NCBI RefSeq assembly: GCF_900130125.1
Contig: NZ_FQXY01000009.1
Coordinates: 907,760-971,759 of the forward strand
From: Bacteroides congonensis
GTDB taxonomy: Bacteria; Bacteroidota; Bacteroidia; Bacteroidales; Bacteroidaceae
Length of the DNA: 64,000 nucleotides
Direction: 5' to 3'
A program made the translations under genes and the position numbers. The notes below the pieces were generated by a model. That model saw nothing but the letters and a program-made list of their open reading frames with translations. It had not been told where the DNA came from and made no database searches. Below are positions 9,890-18,354 of the stretch, in pieces. The number at the start of each line of letters is the position of its first letter. Within the stretch, counting starts at the first letter, position 1.

Positions 9890-10357
9890 TTATGCTTTTG
9901 CGTCTGTTTTAGTCAATGCACCATCGCCCGTTAACTCGATTGACATCGTACAAACCGAACCGTTATCTGCACTCAAATTACAAGATGTACAATATGCTTG
10001 ACCTGTATAATAAGTCTTAGTTTCGTCCATTGTGAAGTCACCTGCTGAAATGTCAGTTGTTTGTCCGAACTTTATTAAAAAAGGCTTTCTTTGTGTCATC
10101 ATATCAACGAAGAAGCCGTAGCCTGTTTCATCGTAACTCATTAAAGATTCGGTACTTACAGTCCATTGCAACTTACCTGGAAGAGCAGAAGCCCACACTC
10201 CCGCCATTTTGTTTGAAGTGTCGATTGCATCTTGAGACAAGTTCAAAGAGCAAGATGTTGAGTAAGCAATAGGAGAATAAGTGTCACCCGTTCCTGCCTT
10301 CACATAAAGGAATAACTCATCACCTAAAATTAAATTATCTGATGTATAATTTGCCAT
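9890..10357 (-). CDS. Major tail tube protein (TP901-1 type)
   Basis: A 155-residue protein whose N-terminus (NYTSDNLILGDELFLYVKAG) and central NKMAGVWASALPGKLQWTVS segment are characteristic of TP901-1-like tail tube proteins, which stack as hexameric rings to make the tail. Its length is usual for the family. It follows the DUF3168 tail completion gene by 19 bp and is the last gene before a strong terminator, consistent with high expression. The start is preceded by an A-rich leader rather than a Shine-Dalgarno site. Contains several cysteines (about residues 37, 122 and 125), unusual but not disqualifying. Confidence 0.85.
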   Translation of the reverse strand: MANYTSDNLILGDELFLYVKAGTGDTYSPIAYSTSCSLNLSQDAIDTSNKMAGVWASALPGKLQWTVSTESLMSYDETGYGFFVDMMTQRKPFLIKFGQTTDISAGDFTMDETKTYYTGQAYCTSCNLSADNGSVCTMSIELTGDGALTKTDAKA

Positions 10358-10376
10358 ATTTTTATTTTTTGTTTTT

Positions 10377-10793
10377 TTATTTTATTGAAAATGAGAGAGT
10401 TTGTATATAAACATCTCCATCGTAATCTTCTGTACTATCAACTAGTTCGATAGCATTTATATTGTGTTGTTCAGAATTTATTTTGTACTTGCCATCCAAG
10501 GTTTGAAAGACTGCATCAGCGATTTTTTGTGATTCATCATAAGAAGAAGAAACACAACTGATAAAAACAATACAGTTATGAAAAGCAATTCCTACCTTCG
10601 TTCTATCGATACTATATTCGTCTCTTACGTAGACTATATAGTTATTTGTTGTTCCTTCAGGAGCGATTATTGGGTAAATCTGTGTTCCTACCAATTCCTT
10701 TATCTTTTCGTCTGCCAATAGCCTTTCCCTTATCAATGTACATACACTAAATTTTGTCTGTAATTTGGAAGGATAAAAAGTTACATTATCCAT
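10377..10793 (-). CDS. Tail completion / terminator protein (DUF3168-like)
   Basis: A 138-residue protein with the DUF3168 pattern: an N-terminal helix (LIRERLLADEKIKELVG), the sequence IYPIIAPEGTTNNYIVY, then beta strands and DAVFQTLDGKY. This family caps the tail tube and joins it to the head connector. The start codon overlaps the end of the HK97-gp10-like gene by 8 bp, and the tail tube gene follows, which is the usual order. Assignment rests on this pattern plus position. Confidence 0.8.
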   Translation of the reverse strand: MDNVTFYPSKLQTKFSVCTLIRERLLADEKIKELVGTQIYPIIAPEGTTNNYIVYVRDEYSIDRTKVGIAFHNCIVFISCVSSSYDESQKIADAVFQTLDGKYKINSEQHNINAIELVDSTEDYDGDVYIQTLSFSIK

Positions 10794-11247
10794 TTCGTCT
10801 ATTTTTTATGTTTGTTATTGATGCTTTTATCTGATTGAGAATAATCAACATAGCTCTAGGAGTTTCCTTTTTCCGTGTATCTTCCCAAAAGGCGTTTCCA
10901 ACTACGAATCCTCTATACTGACCTTTTCGGGTATAACGTTTTCTAGTTCCTTGACTGACAAGATGTGCGTGTCGTCCTTTCTCTTTAAAACCGATTAATG
11001 CACCGAACTTGCGTTTCTTAATCCTATATGAGAATGACTTCAACAAGTTACCCGACACACCCTTGCGGTTCTTCATCCGTTGACGTAACTTCAAGCGTCC
11101 CTTATTCATTAAGTATCTAGCACCCTTTTTCAAAGCTGCATCAACGACTTTGTGTTGAGTAATTGAATCACCTAGCTCTTGAATCGCATCCTTAACAGTC
11201 TCTAAATTAATCAGTTCTATTTGAACATCTAAGTCCTTATTAGTCAT
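10786..11247 (-). CDS. HK97 gp10-like neck protein
   Basis: A 153-residue basic protein. An N-terminal helix is followed by AALKKGARYLMNKGRLKLRQ and SGNLLKSFSYRIKKRKFGAL, then AHLVSQGTRKR and a C-terminal helix after FWEDTRKKE; this order is the hallmark of the HK97 gp10 head-tail joining family. It helps connect the portal-connector stack to the tail. Start and stop codons overlap the neighbouring genes (1 bp with the upstream head closure gene, 8 bp with the downstream completion gene), indicating coupled translation. Confidence 0.85.
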   Translation of the reverse strand: MTNKDLDVQIELINLETVKDAIQELGDSITQHKVVDAALKKGARYLMNKGRLKLRQRMKNRKGVSGNLLKSFSYRIKKRKFGALIGFKEKGRHAHLVSQGTRKRYTRKGQYRGFVVGNAFWEDTRKKETPRAMLIILNQIKASITNIKNRRNG

Positions 11248-11564
11248 TACTTATTGATTTTTTGAACTGTTATTTTGAGTGTCCTGTCCCAAATATTCTC
11301 ATCAATAGATACTATCTTATATTCAGTGTCTTTATATACAAGTATATCGGAATCCCTTATATCAGAAAAGTATCTTATTTGAAATACAATCGATTGAGAA
11401 TCAAATAATTCTTTCGCTACCTCTTTATTTGAACCTGTCGATTTTAATCGGTATGCTCTCAATAGGGCTATCTCCTTTTTCTCTTTGGTTATCTGTCCTG
11501 TCTCTGATTGAATATTCTCATACCTATATATAGTGATAAACTCTCGTAATAGTGCTGCTCTCAT
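11247..11564 (-). CDS. Head closure / head-tail adaptor protein
   Basis: A 105-residue beta-rich protein with the pattern of the phage head-tail joining family (SPP1 gp16-like): N-terminal REFITIYRYENIQSETGQ, central VFQIRYFSDIRDSDILVYKD and C-terminal YKIVSIDENIWDRTLKITVQ. Members form the ring that closes the capsid after packaging. Overlaps its upstream neighbour by 4 bp and its downstream neighbour by 1 bp. Confidence 0.8.
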   Translation of the reverse strand: MRAALLREFITIYRYENIQSETGQITKEKKEIALLRAYRLKSTGSNKEVAKELFDSQSIVFQIRYFSDIRDSDILVYKDTEYKIVSIDENIWDRTLKITVQKINK

Positions 11565-11878
11565 TGGGCTACCTCACTTTCTCTTTTATAAGATTTGTAT
11601 GGTTGAAGCAGATACTCAAAACTAAAAGGAACTTTATATGGAACTGCATTAAAAGAGACCCCTTCACGGTTGTTATATAAGTTACCCACCATTATTTTTA
11701 TTGCTTGTAATATCGGGTACGGAAGCCTTTCATCAATCACTAAATCACATAACTTCACATTCAAGTATTTCTCAATAATCTCTTGTGCTGCATCAATTGA
11801 ATCAGCGATAATATAATCATCAGCTTCAAAGTCTATATACAGATGTTTTTTAATATCTTCTACTGTTACGTATCTCAT
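11561..11878 (-). CDS. Head-tail connector protein (gp6-like)
   Basis: A 105-residue, mostly helical protein. It starts VTVEDIKKHLYIDFEADDYII and continues IDAAQEIIEKYLN then LPYPILQAIKIMVGNLYNNRE, the pattern of HK97 gp6 / SPP1 gp15 connectors, which form the ring directly under the portal. It is the first of four overlapping head-tail genes and lies just after the major capsid gene and its terminator-like hairpin. The start is preceded by an A-rich leader without a Shine-Dalgarno site. Confidence 0.85.
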   Translation of the reverse strand: MRYVTVEDIKKHLYIDFEADDYIIADSIDAAQEIIEKYLNVKLCDLVIDERLPYPILQAIKIMVGNLYNNREGVSFNAVPYKVPFSFEYLLQPYKSYKRESEVAQ

Positions 11879-11929
11879 TTTTAATTATCGCTAGTTTTTA
11901 TTTTTATTTAAAATCAAAATTGAATAAAT

Positions 11930-11962
11930 AAATGAAAGAGACATCAATTAATTTAATGTCTC
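11930..11962 (-). terminator. Terminator-like hairpin after major capsid gene
   Basis: On the minus strand GAGACAT (11962-11956) pairs perfectly with ATGTCTC (11944-11938); an 11-base AT loop separates them and a T-rich tract (TTTCATTTATT) follows. It begins 22 bp after the capsid stop codon, so it may attenuate transcription to keep capsid expression higher than that of the connectors. Confidence 0.65.
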
Positions 11963-11984
11963 AATCATCTATGAAATTATATAA

Positions 11985-13124
11985 TTATGCAATTTTCATT
12001 ACCGCAAATGCTTCTTTTCTAATGGTTTGCAATGCGATATTGTCGTTAAAGTTGATTTCAGTGATATTTTCTTTTGAACGTGATAAATTGTCTACCACCA
12101 TATCAGGCGCACCAACTTTTTGGATTAAGAAATTTGAGAATACACCAAAACCAATGTAGCCTTCAACAGCATTTGACACCAATACAGGGAAGCCGTTCAT
12201 TTGACCGTTTTCTAACACCATTCTACCACTACCTGCGTCAACTGGAGTTGTTTTTAATTCGGCTTCAACATCAGGAGAAACAACATAAGCTGCTGTGTTA
12301 TCGAAGATTACGTTAGCTTTCTTAACTTTTGCTGCTAATTTTACAATGTTTTTGTAGCTAATAGCAGTGTTACCAGTTTCAGCAGCATAAGCGTCAACAA
12401 ATGCACCTTTTTGACCGTTAACAGCTTCTTTGGCGAACATTACTTTGTTGATTAATTGGGCTTCGCTCTTTCCTGCTAAGTTGATAGCATAGTTAACTAA
12501 ATTAATATCAGCTTCTTTGATAGCTGTATTTGAGAAAGGAAGCGATAAACCAACACGGAAAGGAGTTACTTTAGTTTTCGCAAATTCAAGTTTTTGTCCT
12601 ACCAATTCAGTTACTTCACCTTCAATTGAAGCTTCAACTGAAGATACGGATGGCATTACAACAGCCTTACCAGTAGTGATGACTTTGATTCCCAACTTAT
12701 CAACGATTAATGCGTCTTGGAGTGGTTCTAACAATTCAGTAGCGTATTCACCTCTAACTGCATCAACTTCTGTTGAAGTAGTGTTACCTGTTTCGCCTGC
12801 TCTCAATGAAATAACGTTACCTGCTACATTTTCTAAATCTTCAATGCTTCTGTTGTTAGCGATAGCTTGCATAGCTAAAGCAATATTTTCTTTAAAAGTT
12901 TTCTTCATATTATTTTTGTCTGTGTTTTTTTCTACATTATTATCGACACTTCTTTTATTGGTGTCTTCGATTTGTGTCTGCAAGTCTTTTATTTGTTTCT
13001 CTTTATTTTCAAAGAGAATTTTTTCATCATCTGAAAGACTTCTTTTTTCTGTTTCAGCGTTGTCTATCAATTCTCTAAGTTCTTCTTTGAGCAACGCTAT
13101 CTTATCAATCAACTCTTGATTCAT
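11985..13124 (-). CDS. Major capsid protein (HK97 fold)
   Basis: A 379-residue capsid protein. Residues 1-72 are a charged coiled coil (the scaffolding delta domain removed during maturation); an internal Met73 begins the mature-like part. After about residue 110 the sequence follows the HK97 fold: GEYATELLEPLQDALIVDK, VVMPSVSSVEASIEGEV, VGLSLPFSNTAI, then an AYVVSPDVEAEL / NGFPVLVSNAV segment and a C-terminal strand. The gene starts 4 bp inside the end of the prohead protease gene, as is usual for this pair. It assembles into the icosahedral shell. Confidence 0.95.
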   Translation of the reverse strand: MNQELIDKIALLKEELRELIDNAETEKRSLSDDEKILFENKEKQIKDLQTQIEDTNKRSVDNNVEKNTDKNNMKKTFKENIALAMQAIANNRSIEDLENVAGNVISLRAGETGNTTSTEVDAVRGEYATELLEPLQDALIVDKLGIKVITTGKAVVMPSVSSVEASIEGEVTELVGQKLEFAKTKVTPFRVGLSLPFSNTAIKEADINLVNYAINLAGKSEAQLINKVMFAKEAVNGQKGAFVDAYAAETGNTAISYKNIVKLAAKVKKANVIFDNTAAYVVSPDVEAELKTTPVDAGSGRMVLENGQMNGFPVLVSNAVEGYIGFGVFSNFLIQKVGAPDMVVDNLSRSKENITEINFNDNIALQTIRKEAFAVMKIA

Positions 13125-13708
13125 TCGTTAAGTCTTTGTCTGTAATTATTTAATTCTTGTTTCCAAGTTTCGTCTGTCTGTGTTTGTGCTTCTATCATTT
13201 CGTTCAATGAACGACAAGAGATTTCTGTTTGAGAATATGCTGCATCAAATACGGCACTTAAATCGAAAAGTCCTCTAATTGATTTTACGGTTCGTGTTGG
13301 TACTTCTCTATTACTAAAGTCCCACTCTATTGAATCCCCGTCCACGAACGCAAAAGAACAAGTAGTCACCTCACCTCTTTTTATCATTTCTTTCAAGTCA
13401 CCACCAACAGTGGTATTTGGAATCTCAAAACTGAAATACACACCATCTTCACGAAGTTCAACGTTCAGGCTTCCAGTTCCCCTGTTTCTTCTTGCTAATA
13501 ATCTTTCTTTATCGTGGTTGAATAAGAACTTAATATCACTATTATCTATCAGTTCTTGATTGATGGCTTCTCTATCAATTATTTCTCTGAAGAATCTTCT
13601 TTTCTCTTTATCGTATAAGACGTTGGAAGTACAGTTAAAACGAATAGCATAACCTTCAATTATATTGTCATTTTGTTCAAATGTAGTTTCTATGCTTCTG
13701 ATTTCCAT
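13121..13708 (-). CDS. HK97-family prohead protease
   Basis: A 195-residue serine protease that removes the delta domain of the capsid protein. The expected catalytic histidine is in FLFNHDKE (His65) and the serine in TTCSFAF (Ser118), spaced as in HK97 gp4. The opening GYAIRFN is also typical. The C-terminal 30 residues are polar and probably self-cleaved. It lies between portal and capsid genes and overlaps the capsid start by 4 bp. Confidence 0.92.
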   Translation of the reverse strand: MEIRSIETTFEQNDNIIEGYAIRFNCTSNVLYDKEKRRFFREIIDREAINQELIDNSDIKFLFNHDKERLLARRNRGTGSLNVELREDGVYFSFEIPNTTVGGDLKEMIKRGEVTTCSFAFVDGDSIEWDFSNREVPTRTVKSIRGLFDLSAVFDAAYSQTEISCRSLNEMIEAQTQTDETWKQELNNYRQRLNE

Positions 13709-13759
13709 AGTTTTATAAATCGTTTACCTGTATGTTTGTTTTGTTATTTTTAGTATCAA

Positions 13760-15016
13760 TCAAGATGTAACATCTTGATTTTCAGTTGATTCATTTTCAA
13801 TTGGATTATCGATATTATCTATTGTTACTTTGTAATTTTGGATGGATTGAAGATTGGTACTTACCAAGATTTCATCGCCACCATCAACTTCATCCTTATT
13901 GAAGTTTCTACGTACATCGTTAACACTAAGGATTCCAAGTTCAAGCATTGATTTATAATTCTTCATAATGTCATTGAAATAGGCTAATGATGTTCTATCA
14001 AACTCTATTTTGTAGCGATTTGAAACTGAATCAGCAATTAATTTTGAATTAAAAGCGTTTTCGATTTTTTTCAAAATCGGATTTAAGGTATCGATATAAA
14101 AATTCAATTGGTCTTGCTGGGCTGCTTGGTAATTCGACCCTAAAGAAATACCCAACTTGGATAATGATACACCCATAAAACGGGCTAAATCAGATAAGCT
14201 ATATTGCTTGTTATCAAGCAATAAACTATCTTTTGCTGACAAGCTCATAGATTGGAATTTAACGCCTGAAGGCAAAGTCATTATATCCTTTCCTGAATCA
14301 ATCTCGTTTTGGATATTTGTTTGAATATCAATCAATTGATTATCCTGTGCATCGCCAAATCCAATTACACTAGATTCTGAAGATATAATACCCTTCATCT
14401 TGTTACCATTAGATAATGTAGATAATGATTCTGAATCGCAAGCACTCGCTAAACCTAAAGTTTTACCACAATAATCTACAACTGACTTTCCGACAATATT
14501 TTCTAAAGATTTGTGTCGTAGATGGATAATTTGATTAGAATTAAATAAGCCTGAAACACCATTGTAGGTATCTGTAATGTTGTATGTGTTTGAAATAACA
14601 TCGTGATAAACAGTGTGAGGATATAACAATACTAATTCTTTTACGTCAGAACTTGCATTTCTCTTTATCAATATGTAGCTATTGCCGTACATCACCATTT
14701 GGAAGACAATTCCTTCAAGTAACTCATATACTGTTTGTCTTTCATTGGCATTTCTCGTTAGGACATTATATAATGTATTCTTTTCATCAATTTTCCAAAA
14801 GCCCTTTTTATCCTTTCGATAGATTGAAAGAGGAATCGAAGCAACTGAATCCGTCAGGATGGAAACACCTCTATATATAACGCTATTGGTTAAGGCTTTT
14901 TCTTCATCATAGATTGGGGAATACTTGTTCTGTTTAGCTCCCACGTATCTGACATTGACTTCTCCACTTCGTTTGTTTTCCTTATTTTTAAATATATTTC
15001 TAAAATTGAATTTCAT
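13760..15016 (-). CDS. Portal protein (HK97 family)
   Basis: The portal forms the dodecameric DNA channel at one capsid vertex. The protein shows the HK97-portal pattern: ALTNSVIYRGVSILTDSVAS near the start, PLSIYRKD, then NANERQTVYELLEGIV, IHLRHKS, and late motifs SLSDLARFMGVSLSKLG and ISVNDVRRNFNKDEV-like text (here LSVNDVRR). The open frame extends upstream to 15073, adding 19 Lys/Asn-rich residues and overlapping the DUF5675 gene by 32 bp; I prefer the ATG at 15016 (MKFNFRNIFKN), which has the A-rich leader used by other genes of this phage. Length is then 418 residues. Confidence 0.9.
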   Translation of the reverse strand: MKFNFRNIFKNKENKRSGEVNVRYVGAKQNKYSPIYDEEKALTNSVIYRGVSILTDSVASIPLSIYRKDKKGFWKIDEKNTLYNVLTRNANERQTVYELLEGIVFQMVMYGNSYILIKRNASSDVKELVLLYPHTVYHDVISNTYNITDTYNGVSGLFNSNQIIHLRHKSLENIVGKSVVDYCGKTLGLASACDSESLSTLSNGNKMKGIISSESSVIGFGDAQDNQLIDIQTNIQNEIDSGKDIMTLPSGVKFQSMSLSAKDSLLLDNKQYSLSDLARFMGVSLSKLGISLGSNYQAAQQDQLNFYIDTLNPILKKIENAFNSKLIADSVSNRYKIEFDRTSLAYFNDIMKNYKSMLELGILSVNDVRRNFNKDEVDGGDEILVSTNLQSIQNYKVTIDNIDNPIENESTENQDVTS

Positions 15017-15041
15017 TTTTATTTTGTTTGTGTTTTTATTT

Positions 15042-15464
15042 TTATTCGATAGTGATATGAATTTCTTCTTCACAATTACGTAGCAATGCTGTCAGCTTAT
15101 CACTAGTGACACGGCTATTTAAAACCTTTCCTTTTTCTTTGTTGAAGCCTACCAAAAGGCAACCTAAAGTGTCTTCGGCACTATTTCCGCTATGTATTCT
15201 GATACCAGTGAAGCCTTTCACATTCAATAAAATAGGTAAATAGCGTTTAAACTTGGGACTATATGTGACTTCAATCTTATATCGACCTTTGGGAACAGCA
15301 GTTTTGCCGTATATCTTTATTCTCTTTATCTCTTCCTCTGACATATCATCGGTCAGACCTCTATCAGTATCTTCGAGCACATCGCAGTAGTAATTACCAT
15401 CAATGTACAAGTGCCCTATCGTATATTTATCACCACGAAATATTCTTTTTAATTTTAAATCCAT
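15042..15464 (-). CDS. DUF5675 protein, possible cell-wall-active enzyme
   Basis: A 140-residue protein fitting the DUF5675 pattern: LKRIFRGDKYTIGHLYIDG, a VLEDTDRGL segment, GKTAVPKGRYKIEVTYS and the conserved IRIHSGNSAEDTLGCLLVG. The His-x-Gly ... Gly-Cys arrangement recalls the catalytic motif of L,D-transpeptidases, which suggests (inference only) action on peptidoglycan, for example in lysis. It lies between the terminase and portal genes, an odd place for a lysis gene. Its leader (ATAAAAACATATCTAT) nearly repeats that of the tail chaperone gene. No signal peptide is visible. Confidence 0.75.
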   Translation of the reverse strand: MDLKLKRIFRGDKYTIGHLYIDGNYYCDVLEDTDRGLTDDMSEEEIKRIKIYGKTAVPKGRYKIEVTYSPKFKRYLPILLNVKGFTGIRIHSGNSAEDTLGCLLVGFNKEKGKVLNSRVTSDKLTALLRNCEEEIHITIE

Positions 15465-15506
15465 TTCTATTTTTAATAGATATGTTTTTATTGATTAAAT
15501 TGAAAA

Positions 15507-17189
15507 TCACCTTTTATAATTTTGGAACATTCCCAAACACATAAGAATACAAATAGCACCATCAATTTTATCATTTCTATTCCGTTTGATAGGCTTTTTG
15601 TTCTGCATCTTATCTTCATCAATCATTACATTAGATATACAATAGGCGTTCAATGGATTATCATCGAATTTCAATCTACCTTCATAAACTGCTAATTCAA
15701 ATGATTCAACGGGTGAAGTAAAATTGCTGTATGTCTGTGAATAAGGAACGGCACACCTGATTCCTGAAGTCTTTATAATATTAATGAACTCTTTGCTTCT
15801 GTATGCGTCATATCCAATCTGAAGAATATTAACAAATTTGGAATTAGCAATAATATCACTAGCAATTTGCTTATAATCAATAACTTCACTACCACAAATT
15901 ATTAAATATCCCTTGTCTATCAGTTCCTTGTACATTGCCCGATTGGGATGATTCTCTGCCGTCTGTTTGGGGATGTAATATTGATTTTTAAACACAAATC
16001 TCTTATTGATTGAATCATAAAGAGCGTAACAAACACAACTAAAATCGTCTTTGACTGATAGGTCAACCGATATCATACATTGAGGACGAGCTTTTAACAT
16101 TGAAAAATCGAAGTGTTCTGTATTTCGTTCAATAATATTTTTATCTATCCAAATTTCTGTGGCGTTCTTGGTGAAGACATTCAATAATTTGGTTTTGAAC
16201 TCCATCATATCATCTGCCGACATTACCGCCTTTTGATGCTCTGTCCGATAGAACTCTTCATTAACTGTGATATTGAGATGTGGTTGAACTTTATACCAAG
16301 TATCAACACTAGATAAATCATCTTCTTCGTCAGGTTCAAATATTGAAGCGAAAATTGAATCATTGATTATTTCATTTTCTAGTACCTTTTTATAATTGTC
16401 AAGCATTGTGGTGAATGGCGTTTCAAGTTTTGAGCTAGCTGTTGTAATTGTAACTGTAAGGGGATTTTTGCGAACACCCATTGAAGACGTGAGCACATTC
16501 TTCAAATCAGCGGTATCACTTTGAGCGTATTCATCAAGTATCACCATACTAGCGTTCAAACCGTCTAGCCTATCAGCAGAAGTTGACAAACATCTAACAA
16601 AAGAAGTTCGATTCGGCATTAAATTATAGATTATTTCTCTGTTCAGTCTGAAATGTGACAACTTGGGGTCAAGTGCCTTCAAGCTATTCCTAATAATGTC
16701 AAAACAGATTTTAGATTGGGCAAATGAATTTGAAGCAACATAAGCCTGTGCATCAGAATCCCCAAATAATGTATCATAGATGGCTAGACTAGCAACAGAA
16801 GTAGTTTTGCTAAACTTTCTAGGCACAAAAAGTAATGCTTCACGACATAGCCTATATCCTGATTCTTTTTTATAAAATCCCAAAATATTAGCAAACTGAA
16901 ATACTTGAACTGGCGTCAACTCAAAGCTCTGCATCCCCTTATTGCTTGGGAACTTAAGATTTTCGTAAAACACAATGAACTTCTTCACCTCTTTAGTATT
17001 GAAGATTAAATCTTCTCTTTGAAGAAAATCAAGAAATCTGAATACGGCTAATATCTCATACTTATTATGGCGGTTGGGATTATTCAAGACTTCATCAACA
17101 TAGATATGCAATCGTGAATCGATTTTAATTAGCTGCTCGGTTGATATTTCATAATCTTTTATTCTTTCAATTACTTCATCTTTAGTCAT
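15507..17189 (-). CDS. terL: Terminase large subunit (TerL)
   Basis: A 560-residue packaging motor. The Walker A-like motif is PRKFSKTT (residues 123-130), Walker B is MVILDE (215-220), and the nuclease domain opens with MISVDLSVKDD around Asp376 and ends with NDKIDGAI near the C-terminus, providing acidic metal ligands. This is the Terminase_1 type seen with P27-like small subunits. It cuts concatemeric DNA and pumps it into the prohead. It begins 6 bp after TerS on the same strand. Confidence 0.95.
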   Translation of the reverse strand: MTKDEVIERIKDYEISTEQLIKIDSRLHIYVDEVLNNPNRHNKYEILAVFRFLDFLQREDLIFNTKEVKKFIVFYENLKFPSNKGMQSFELTPVQVFQFANILGFYKKESGYRLCREALLFVPRKFSKTTSVASLAIYDTLFGDSDAQAYVASNSFAQSKICFDIIRNSLKALDPKLSHFRLNREIIYNLMPNRTSFVRCLSTSADRLDGLNASMVILDEYAQSDTADLKNVLTSSMGVRKNPLTVTITTASSKLETPFTTMLDNYKKVLENEIINDSIFASIFEPDEEDDLSSVDTWYKVQPHLNITVNEEFYRTEHQKAVMSADDMMEFKTKLLNVFTKNATEIWIDKNIIERNTEHFDFSMLKARPQCMISVDLSVKDDFSCVCYALYDSINKRFVFKNQYYIPKQTAENHPNRAMYKELIDKGYLIICGSEVIDYKQIASDIIANSKFVNILQIGYDAYRSKEFINIIKTSGIRCAVPYSQTYSNFTSPVESFELAVYEGRLKFDDNPLNAYCISNVMIDEDKMQNKKPIKRNRNDKIDGAICILMCLGMFQNYKR

Positions 17190-17195
17190 TTAAGG

Positions 17196-17579
17196 TTATT
17201 CATTATCAATATTATTCATAGCTGATATTAGATTGCTCAACGGGTCTGTATCTTGTACGGCTGTTACTTTGGCATCTAAACTCAATCCTAGTTCCTTTAA
17301 GTTCTTGCGTAGAGATTCAGAGCAATTGACTAATTCATTGAGGATTGGATTCTTCTTATATGAACGTTCTTGCTGTCCCCTTACGGCATTGGCAACAATT
17401 GTTTCGCTATTCACGAAAGTATTCACCAACTTATTATATTGGAATAGTAGACAAGCAACATTGAATATCTGTATATCCAATGAAGAATCATAAAGTCCTT
17501 TTTCTGTCAGTAGTTCTGTCAGATAATTGATTAACTTCTTTATATTTTTATCGATTTTTAATATGTTTAGTAAATTCAT
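17196..17579 (-). CDS. terS: Terminase small subunit (P27-like)
   Basis: A 127-residue helical protein with the P27 pattern: SSLDIQIFNVACLLFQYNKLV, then QERSYKKNPILNELVNCSESLRKNLKELGLS, followed by an acidic Asp/Asn-rich C-terminus. It recognises the packaging site and loads TerL. It is immediately upstream of terL and downstream of the HNH gene, the usual arrangement in cos-type phages. Confidence 0.85.
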   Translation of the reverse strand: MNLLNILKIDKNIKKLINYLTELLTEKGLYDSSLDIQIFNVACLLFQYNKLVNTFVNSETIVANAVRGQQERSYKKNPILNELVNCSESLRKNLKELGLSLDAKVTAVQDTDPLSNLISAMNNIDNE

Positions 17580-17606
17580 TTTTAATTCCTTTTTTAGTTT
17601 ATGTTT

Positions 17607-17924
17607 TTAATTGAAATATCTATTGAAGAAATCATTCAATTTATTTCTGTTTATTATTTGATTTGTTTGCTTTTTGTGTTTTTTCATTGCTATATGAGTG
17701 GCGGAATGGCACTTATGGCAAAGCGATTGAAGGTTATTCGGGTCATAAGCTAAAGTTTCCATTCTATCAAATTCTTTTTCGCTTTCGATAGGTCTCAAAT
17801 GATGAACTTCAGTAGCAATGTCACCACAAACGTTACATAATGGATTCCTTTTCAACTGCTCATTTCTCAATTTTCGCCATCTATGGCAATTGATTAATTT
17901 AATGTAGTCTTTATTTTTACTCAT
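17607..17924 (-). CDS. HNH endonuclease
   Basis: A 105-residue HNH nuclease with zinc-knuckle cysteines: NPLCNVCG (first Cys pair), VHHLRPI (the catalytic HH) and LQSLCHKCHSATH (second Cys pair and final His). In many long-tailed phages an HNH protein next to terminase is needed for cos cleavage and packaging; position here supports that role rather than a homing endonuclease. The start ATG overlaps the stop of a 47-codon ORF. Confidence 0.92.
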   Translation of the reverse strand: MSKNKDYIKLINCHRWRKLRNEQLKRNPLCNVCGDIATEVHHLRPIESEKEFDRMETLAYDPNNLQSLCHKCHSATHIAMKKHKKQTNQIINRNKLNDFFNRYFN

Positions 17925-18064
17925 TTTTCTATGAAGATGTCTAGGTAAAACACATTAAATAGTATAAAGTGCTTATTATTAATGAGATTGATACACTTGA
18001 TAAAATTCTTAGTAATACCAATCTGAATATGTTTGGTTATCCAATATTGGAACAGATATTTCAT
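17921..18064 (-). CDS. Small coupled phage protein, 47 residues
   Basis: An ORF of 47 codons (starts MKYLFQYWITKHIQIGI). Its ATG overlaps the TGA of the upstream gene (ATGA at 18064-18061) and its own TGA overlaps the ATG of the HNH gene (ATGA at 17924-17921). Being stitched by four-base overlaps to both neighbours strongly argues that it is translated. The product is basic and rich in Ile, Phe and Asn; no transmembrane segment is certain and I recognise no family. A packaging or regulatory helper is possible from position only. Confidence 0.7.
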   Translation of the reverse strand: MKYLFQYWITKHIQIGITKNFIKCINLINNKHFILFNVFYLDIFIEK

Positions 18065-18354
18065 TTTACTTTTATATGAAAGAAATTATTTAGTTGATTA
18101 TCACAGTCTTCCTGATTCTTGTATTTAACCTTATTGATGTATATCCTTATTATTGTCTCGTGTAAAACATCTCTCTTGGAATAGCCTTTTTTCGTTATCT
18201 TATCGTCATTCCGACTGAATTTAGAGAACAGAGCTTTATAGTTCCGTGATAGCCAGTTATCGATATATTTTTTGTTTTTCAGATTTGAAGAATACGGTAT
18301 ATATTTCTCTTCAAAGATGTAGTTCTCGTTTACAAACTTGTTATTCAATATCAT
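18061..18354 (-). CDS. Small phage protein, weak resemblance to sigma region 2
   Basis: A 97-residue basic protein. The middle (NYKALFSKFSRND, then KRDVLHETIIRIYINK) faintly resembles region 2 of extracytoplasmic-function sigma factors, where a buried helix and a DxxxETxxR sequence occur, but no region 4 helix-turn-helix is present, so it cannot be a whole sigma factor. It overlaps the upstream ribbon-helix-helix-like gene by 14 bp and the downstream 47-codon ORF by 4 bp. A role in switching on the late genes is speculation. Confidence 0.6.
   Translation of the reverse strand: MILNNKFVNENYIFEEKYIPYSSNLKNKKYIDNWLSRNYKALFSKFSRNDDKITKKGYSKRDVLHETIIRIYINKVKYKNQEDCDNQLNNFFHIKVK

Noticed and set aside
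12517..13119. 200-codon open frame on the plus strand
   Set aside because: It lies wholly antisense to the major capsid gene and its product is a low-complexity Ser/Leu-rich shadow.
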